Part shown: positions 14,144 to 18,958 of the stretch, one piece after another | How positions within the stretch are numbered: the first letter of the stretch is position 1 | Layout: each line of letters begins with the position of its first letter | Assembly (NCBI GenBank): GCA_015231815.1 | Contig: JADGAW010000019.1 | Span: 1 to 18,958, forward strand | Origin: Nitrospinota bacterium | Lineage (GTDB): Bacteria > Nitrospinota_A > JADGAW01 | Direction of reading: 5' to 3' | Length of the DNA: 18,958 bases | Notes under the pieces: model-generated | Database searches by the model: none | Seen by the model: the letters and a program-made list of their open reading frames with translations, nothing else | Told to the model about the DNA's origin: nothing | Position numbers and translations under genes: made by a program

Positions 14144-16591
14144 ATGAACGATATACTCAATAAATTAAGTTTCGGAAATAAGCTCCTTATTGTAATCTCC
14201 ATTGGATTTATTGTGGGATACATTATCAACCTCACGATTTCCATTAATCAGCTTAAAGAGGTATATACCTCTGAAATGATTAGTAAAGCAAGGGCAATAA
14301 CCATCGAAGCAGAAAGTGCCAGAGAATATATGGGAATGCTCAGAAATAAATATAAAGTCTTTGATGATGAAAAACTCATTCAAAGTGCCATGGAACAGGT
14401 AAGGGGAATAACCGGAAATAAAAACATCATCGAAGCAGCTAAAAAGACCTCTTTTTACTGGACTGTTCCTGTCGTTGCTGGCTGGAATGTTGCCATGATG
14501 AAATCAAAGGAAGCCAACTATAACTTCAGGGTTCCGAAAATTGATCCAAGAAATCCCGATAACGAACCAACCGATCTGGAGCGAGAAATGCTCCTCTTAA
14601 TGAAAAAAAATAAGACGAAAGAAATCCACCAGGTTGATAAAGGTGAAAATGTTTTAAGGTTTATGAGAGCGGTTGTTCTAACAGAAGATTGTCTGGTTTG
14701 CCATGGAAGCATTAAGGACAGTGTTACAGGAGAGTTAAAAGACCCTTTAGGATTACCTATGGAAGAATGGAAAACCGGAGAAATTCATGGAGCATATGAA
14801 ATTCTTGCTGATTTAACCCCCATGCAAACCAATATTAATAAAGCTATCAGAGCTGCTATTATTGAGGCAATTATCTTAATTGGTTTAGTTCTGTTAATTA
14901 TTTCCTTTACTGTTAAAGGGTTGGTCATTAAACCCATTCTTAAGATTGTTGACATTACAAAATCCATTGCAGGCGGAGATTTTACGAAAAGGGTTAAAGT
15001 TACAACTCAAGATGAAATTGGAGCTATTTCTCAGGCGATGAACGAAATGTCGCAAAACCTCAACAATACAATCAATAACGTTATCAATAGCAGCGATAAA
15101 TTGAACAAGTCTGCTGAAGATATTAAAAAGGGCAGTCAGCTTGTTGAACAGAACGCTCAACAACAGTTAAAGCTCGTAAAACAGGAAAGAGAGCTTATTG
15201 AAGGAGCCATGGAGTCGGTGATTATTGTTAATGATAATGTTGACGATCTATACAAAGTTGCTGAAGATGTTTCTTCCGCAGTTGAAGAAACAGGAAAAAG
15301 TATTGAAAATGTTGAAAAATTAACCATAGATGTAGCATCATCTGTTTCAGAAACCTCTTCAGCAATTGAAGAAATGGCCGTTTCTGTTAATAATGTAGCT
15401 TCCAATTCAAAAGATATTGTTGATGCGGCCAGCGAGACAAAGTCCTCAGCCAATGGAGTGAGAAACAACATCAGAACCGTTTCAAATAATGCAGATAAAA
15501 TTAATAACGCTGTACAGGAAATTCTGTCCTGTGTTGAAGAACTCAACACCAACAGTGATGAAGTTGCCCTAAACTCAATAGATGCTGGAAAAATCGGTAT
15601 GCAAACTGCCGAAGATGCTCAAAAAGGAAGAGAAGCAATGAAAAAAGCAATCAAGAGCATGATTAAAATCAAAGAGGTGGTCAGTAAGTCCTCTAGTGTT
15701 ATATCAGGTCTTTCCAACAGCGCAGAGGATATTGGAGATATTATTGACGTTATTGACGACATCGCCGAACAAACAAACCTTCTTGCTCTTAATGCCGCAA
15801 TTGAAGCTGCCCGTGCAGGTGAGCATGGAAAAGGCTTTGCTGTTGTTGCCGATGAAGTAAGAAAACTTGCAGAACGTTCCGGTAATGCTACAAAAGAAAT
15901 AGCAGACCTTATTAAAGGTATTCAGGGCGAAAGTGATGAAGCGGTGAGAGCAATGGAAGAAGGTACTTCCGAGGTTGAAGAAGGAGTTCAGCTTGCAGAA
16001 AATTCCGGTAAAGCACTTGAAAGTATTATTCAGGGTGTTGAAAAAACCAAAGAACTGGTAAAACAAATTGGTGATGCTGCGGGAAAACAAAAAAGTTCTT
16101 CCGAAAATGTTTCTGGTTCCGTCAAAAATGTTTCAAAACAGGTCTCTGATATTATCATGGCAACAGAAGACCTCAATGCAGCAGGAGACGATATTGTTGC
16201 AAAGGTTGATGTTATTGACACTATGGCACAACAAATATCTAATGCTACAAATGAACAGGCTGAAGCAGCAAATCTCGTTACCGGAGCAGTAAGTAAAATT
16301 AATATTGGAGCTCAGCAGGTTAAAGCTGCAATGCAGGAACAAAGTTCTGCTGTATCACAAATTGTTTTATCAATTTCTTCAATGAACCAAAAGTGCAAAG
16401 AGGTAAAAGAAACCTCAGGACATCAAAAAGCATTGTTTACCGATGTCGTTGAATCCACAAATGTTCTTGAAAACTTTTCAGTTGATAATATTAAAATGGT
16501 AAACAAAACACTTAATGAAGTTTCTGCAATTGTTGAAAAAGCAAAATTTCTTAATAGTCAAATGAAACAATTTAATGTTTCAAAAGAGTAA
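14144..16591 (+). CDS. Methyl-accepting chemotaxis protein with periplasmic c-haem sensor (DUF3365/Tll0287-like)
   Basis: This 815-residue chemoreceptor has a first membrane helix at about 12-33. A periplasmic domain of about 200 residues contains one c-type haem motif, C183-C186-H187 (CLVCH, in LTEDCLVCHGS), in the setting typical of Tll0287-like/DUF3365 sensors. A second helix follows at about 238-257, then HAMP at 258-312. A long coiled-coil cytoplasmic rod has the canonical hairpin tip EQTNLLALNAAIEAARAGE and then GFAVVADEVRKLAERS, near residues 540-580, which binds CheA and CheW. There is no CheR-docking pentapeptide at the C-terminus (it ends FNVSKE). The haem suggests that it senses redox state or a small gas such as O2 or NO. 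No che genes lie in the window. A good ribosome site (AAAGGAAA) precedes the ATG. Its proximity to the pentahaem cytochrome fits a shared redox role. Confidence 0.93.
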   Translation: MNDILNKLSFGNKLLIVISIGFIVGYIINLTISINQLKEVYTSEMISKARAITIEAESAREYMGMLRNKYKVFDDEKLIQSAMEQVRGITGNKNIIEAAKKTSFYWTVPVVAGWNVAMMKSKEANYNFRVPKIDPRNPDNEPTDLEREMLLLMKKNKTKEIHQVDKGENVLRFMRAVVLTEDCLVCHGSIKDSVTGELKDPLGLPMEEWKTGEIHGAYEILADLTPMQTNINKAIRAAIIEAIILIGLVLLIISFTVKGLVIKPILKIVDITKSIAGGDFTKRVKVTTQDEIGAISQAMNEMSQNLNNTINNVINSSDKLNKSAEDIKKGSQLVEQNAQQQLKLVKQERELIEGAMESVIIVNDNVDDLYKVAEDVSSAVEETGKSIENVEKLTIDVASSVSETSSAIEEMAVSVNNVASNSKDIVDAASETKSSANGVRNNIRTVSNNADKINNAVQEILSCVEELNTNSDEVALNSIDAGKIGMQTAEDAQKGREAMKKAIKSMIKIKEVVSKSSSVISGLSNSAEDIGDIIDVIDDIAEQTNLLALNAAIEAARAGEHGKGFAVVADEVRKLAERSGNATKEIADLIKGIQGESDEAVRAMEEGTSEVEEGVQLAENSGKALESIIQGVEKTKELVKQIGDAAGKQKSSSENVSGSVKNVSKQVSDIIMATEDLNAAGDDIVAKVDVIDTMAQQISNATNEQAEAANLVTGAVSKINIGAQQVKAAMQEQSSAVSQIVLSISSMNQKCKEVKETSGHQKALFTDVVESTNVLENFSVDNIKMVNKTLNEVSAIVEKAKFLNSQMKQFNVSKE

Positions 16592-16665
16592 TTACATGTA
16601 ATGAATAGTAGCTCAATATTCAAAATACCATTAATTTAACGATTTAAACAGAGGTTCCCCTTTTT

Positions 16666-18036
16666 ATGAATACGTTACATCTAGGACATCCTTACCTGCC
16701 TCATACATCATCTGAAGTTGAATCTATGATGAAAACTATTGGCATAAAGGAAGTTTCAGAACTTTTCCAATCAATTCCCAACGAGTTCAAACTTTCAGAA
16801 AATCCCCATGCAATTGAAACACTCTCTGAACAGGAATTAACCAACCACATTACGAACATCAGCAATAAGAACAGTAATTACGAGGAAAGCAGCTTTGTCG
16901 GAGGCGGCATTTACAACCATTACATTCCTTCAATAATAAAAAACATAACCTCCCGGGGAGAATTTTTTACTGCTTACACTCCATACCAACCAGAAATTAG
17001 TCAAGGAACTTTACAGGCAATTTTCGAGTATCAATCTCATATTTGTGCTCTTACAGGAATGGACGCTTCCAACGCATCAATGTATGATGGAGCAACAGCC
17101 GTTACTGAAGCAGCCTTATTGACCTGCCGTCATACCAAACGAAATAATATCCTTGCATGTGGAACCATAAACAAAAATTACCTTGATGTTCTTGAAAGCT
17201 ACACCAATAATTCTCACCTTAACGTTACTCACGTTGCAGTAGATGATTATAGAATTGACATAAACGACCTGAAAAGTAAAATTCAACAGGGAGATTTTGC
17301 CTGCTTAATTGTACAAACTCCAAACCAGTTTGGTCTTCTTGAGGATATGAACGAAATAAGCAGCCTTGCCAAAGAATCCGGTACAACACTTATTTATGCA
17401 TTTACTGAAGCTTTATCTCTGGCATTACTGAAAGCTCCCATAGATTACGGAGTTGAAATTGTTGCTGGAGAAGGTCAGTCACTGGGAAACGGAGTTAATT
17501 TCGGAGGTCCCTTGCTTGGAATTTTTGCCGTACAAAAAAAATATATGCGCTCTATGCCAGGAAGAATAGTTGGGCAAACAAAAGATACCAACGATAAAAG
17601 AGGATTTGTTCTCACCCTTGCAACAAGAGAACAGCATATAAGAAGGGAACGGGCAACATCTAATATTTGTTCTAATCAGGGACTCTGTGCCCTTTCGGCA
17701 TCTATTTATCTTAGCCTCTATGGTAAAAACGGATTAAAAGAGTTGGCGGAGCACAACGCAAAACTCGCTTCATATGCTTTTAATAACATTAAGGCTATTA
17801 AAGGAGTAAAAACCCCTCAAAATGCTTCCTTCTTTAATGAGTTTGTTATTGAACTTCCATCCAACGCTAAAGAGCTTCTTCATAAAGGGTTGAAAAAAGG
17901 AATTGTTGCAGGCATACCACTGGAAAAGATTTACGGAAAGAACAACTACCCCAATAACCTGCTCCTCACCTTTACTGAAACAAACTCTGTTGAAACAATA
18001 GATGCTCTTACATCATTTATTGCTGAAAACAGCTAA
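16666..18036 (+). CDS. gcvPA: Glycine dehydrogenase (decarboxylating) subunit 1
   Basis: This 456-residue cytosolic protein matches GcvPA, the N-terminal-half subunit of two-part P-protein of the glycine cleavage system. Landmarks are LPHTSSEVESMM (11-22), FVGGGIYNHYIP (77-88), FFTAYTPYQPEISQGTLQ (100-117), NASMYDGATA (136-145), GEGQSLGNGVNFGGPLLG (268-285) and a GFVLTLATREQHIRRERATS block followed by NICSNQ. The complex decarboxylates glycine and passes the aminomethyl group to lipoyl-GcvH. The PLP-binding Lys resides in the other subunit, GcvPB. GcvPB is normally encoded directly downstream, yet cysK follows here, and gcvT and gcvH are not upstream. The length is normal and the frame intact. 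AGAGG lies about 11 bases before the ATG, a long spacing. It follows the chemoreceptor after 74 bases. Confidence 0.95.
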   Translation: MNTLHLGHPYLPHTSSEVESMMKTIGIKEVSELFQSIPNEFKLSENPHAIETLSEQELTNHITNISNKNSNYEESSFVGGGIYNHYIPSIIKNITSRGEFFTAYTPYQPEISQGTLQAIFEYQSHICALTGMDASNASMYDGATAVTEAALLTCRHTKRNNILACGTINKNYLDVLESYTNNSHLNVTHVAVDDYRIDINDLKSKIQQGDFACLIVQTPNQFGLLEDMNEISSLAKESGTTLIYAFTEALSLALLKAPIDYGVEIVAGEGQSLGNGVNFGGPLLGIFAVQKKYMRSMPGRIVGQTKDTNDKRGFVLTLATREQHIRRERATSNICSNQGLCALSASIYLSLYGKNGLKELAEHNAKLASYAFNNIKAIKGVKTPQNASFFNEFVIELPSNAKELLHKGLKKGIVAGIPLEKIYGKNNYPNNLLLTFTETNSVETIDALTSFIAENS

Positions 18037-18148
18037 ATAACCAAAGGTCTGTGAGGGTTCAACCTTGAAAGCTTGACATTAAGTCAAAACCTTGAGCTAC
18101 AAGCTTAAGAGCCGATAAAATAATGTTCTTCAACCAGACGTACTCTCG

Positions 18149-18177
18149 TTCAAAAAAACAATCAATTGCGATATAAT
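18149..18177 (+). promoter_or_regulatory. Candidate sigma70 promoter of cysK
   Basis: A perfect TATAAT (18172-18177) is preceded, after a 17-base spacer, by TTCAAA (18149-18154), a four-of-six match to the -35 consensus. It ends 33 bases before the cysK ATG, and the ribosome site GGAGG follows at 18201-18205. This is the best-formed promoter in the window. It suggests that cysK is a transcription unit separate from gcvPA. No recognisable T-box or SAM-type leader was seen in the 174-base gap. Confidence 0.65.
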
Positions 18178-18210
18178 AGCCCCCTTTATTAAAATTTCTG
18201 GAGGATGAAA

Positions 18211-18958
18211 TGGCAAAATTTTTACAAAGCGCAGAAGAAATTATCTTCAACACCCCACTGGTAAAACTTAATAAACTTACAAGCGCAAATGATGCCAATG
18301 TATATGCAAAAATTGAATCAAGCAACCCTGGCGGAAGTGTAAAGGACAGAATTGTTGTCGGAATGATTAATGCCGCAGAGAAAGGTGGCAGTTTAAAACC
18401 CGGCGGAACAATTGTTGAACCAACCAGTGGAAATACTGGTATTGGCTTAGCACTTCTTGGTGCAACAAGAGGCTATAACGTCGTTTTGGCAATGCCGGAA
18501 AGCATGAGTATCGAGCGAAGAGCTCTTTTAACTGCCCTCGGTGCTGAAATTGTCTTAACTCCTGCAGCAAAAGGAATGAAAGGAGCAATTGAAAAAGCAG
18601 AGGAGCTTCTGAACGAAAATGAGGGATACTTTATGCCTCAACAGTTCGACAACCCGGCAAACCCGGAAATTCACCGAAAAACCACAGGACCAGAAATATT
18701 AGAAGCCATGGCTGGTGAGCAAATTGATGCCTGTGTTTTTGGTGTTGGAACCGGAGGTACATTAACCGGAACCGGAGAAGTTATAAAAGCAAAATTTCCT
18801 AACGCAAAAATATATGCGGTTGAACCAGCAAAATCCCCGGTACTTTCCGGTGGTTCCCCAGGTCCCCACAAAATTCAGGGAATCGGGGCAGGATTTGTTC
18901 CTTCAATTCTCAATACTGAATTAATCGATGAAGTTGTTCAGGTAGAAGATGTTGATGC
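18211..18958 (+). CDS. cysK: Cysteine synthase (O-acetylserine sulfhydrylase), 3' end beyond window
   Basis: The window contains 249 codons of an open frame that runs off the right edge. It begins MAKFLQSAEEIIFNTPLVKL and carries the PLP lysine K45 in NPGGSVKDR, the substrate-binding loop PTSGNTGIGLA, the phosphate-binding glycine loop in GVGTGGTLTGTG, and the SPGPHKIQGIGAGFVP block typical of CysK. The enzyme makes cysteine from O-acetylserine and sulfide in the cytoplasm. The start is fixed by GGAGG five bases before the ATG; an ATG at 18206 is out of frame. It has its own likely promoter and is therefore probably independent of gcvPA. CysK and CysM cannot be separated with certainty, but the motifs favour CysK. 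Confidence 0.95.

Noticed and set aside
15157..15552. 131-codon open frame on the minus strand inside the chemoreceptor gene
   Set aside because: It is a serine-rich antisense shadow of the coiled-coil region, with no recognisable motifs; the plus-strand gene fully explains the sequence.
16591..16602. 12-bp perfect palindrome ATTACATGTAAT right after the chemoreceptor stop
   Set aside because: It is A/T-rich, short, has no loop or T-run, and is likely enough by chance in this composition; not called as terminator or operator.
18037..18148. Short inverted repeats (such as TTGAC-ATTAA-GTCAA) after gcvPA as terminator or riboswitch
   Set aside because: Stems are about five base pairs and A/T-rich, with no T-run and no match to a leader RNA family I can recognise.
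1..18958. CRISPR arrays, tRNA or rRNA genes
   Set aside because: No regularly spaced repeats and no tRNA-like or rRNA-like sequence was seen on either strand.

Overview
The window reads as the chromosome of a low-G+C, Gram-negative, motile bacterium that respires with multihaem cytochromes. The signs are exported c-type cytochromes (a MauG-like dihaem protein and a five-haem NapC/NrfH-like protein), a chemoreceptor with a periplasmic haem motif, a sigma54 activator, a two-subunit-type glycine decarboxylase gene, and a methanogen-type thymidylate synthase homologue. This fits anaerobic or microaerobic lineages such as Desulfobacterota, Nitrospirota or Deferribacterota, but the phylum cannot be settled from the sequence alone.

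Layout. Positions 1-333 hold insertion-sequence debris: a broken internal piece of an IS21-family istA (minus strand) that stops exactly where an IS21-type terminal sequence begins. Next is a minus-strand REC-GAF-HD-GYP regulator (344-2326). It is divergent from a thymidylate-synthase-like gene (2480-3946), and the 153-base gap between them carries an 8-bp inverted repeat lying across the likely promoter elements. From 3979 to the right edge every gene is on the plus strand with small gaps: a cytosolic REC-kinase-REC hybrid, an exported cupredoxin, a REC-PP2C phosphatase, a MauG-like dihaem protein, a membrane hybrid kinase with a degenerate receiver, an NtrC-family activator, NagZ, a five-haem membrane-anchored cytochrome, a haem-binding chemoreceptor, gcvPA, and a cysK that runs off the window. 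No convincing rho-independent terminator was seen anywhere.

How the genes may work together. The 3979-12424 block alternates signalling proteins with periplasmic redox proteins. A hybrid kinase and a PP2C-type response regulator flank a copper protein and a MauG-like enzyme, with gaps of 2-16 bases, so these four are probably co-transcribed. A second kinase/NtrC pair follows after a 155-base gap. The pentahaem cytochrome and haem chemoreceptor add another redox layer. The most plausible reading is a redox-responsive signalling island whose outputs would be c-di-GMP breakdown, protein dephosphorylation (partner switching), sigma54-dependent transcription and chemotaxis. Each domain is recognisable; the combination is the unusual part. 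NagZ, GcvPA and CysK look like ordinary metabolic genes that adjoin or are embedded in it.
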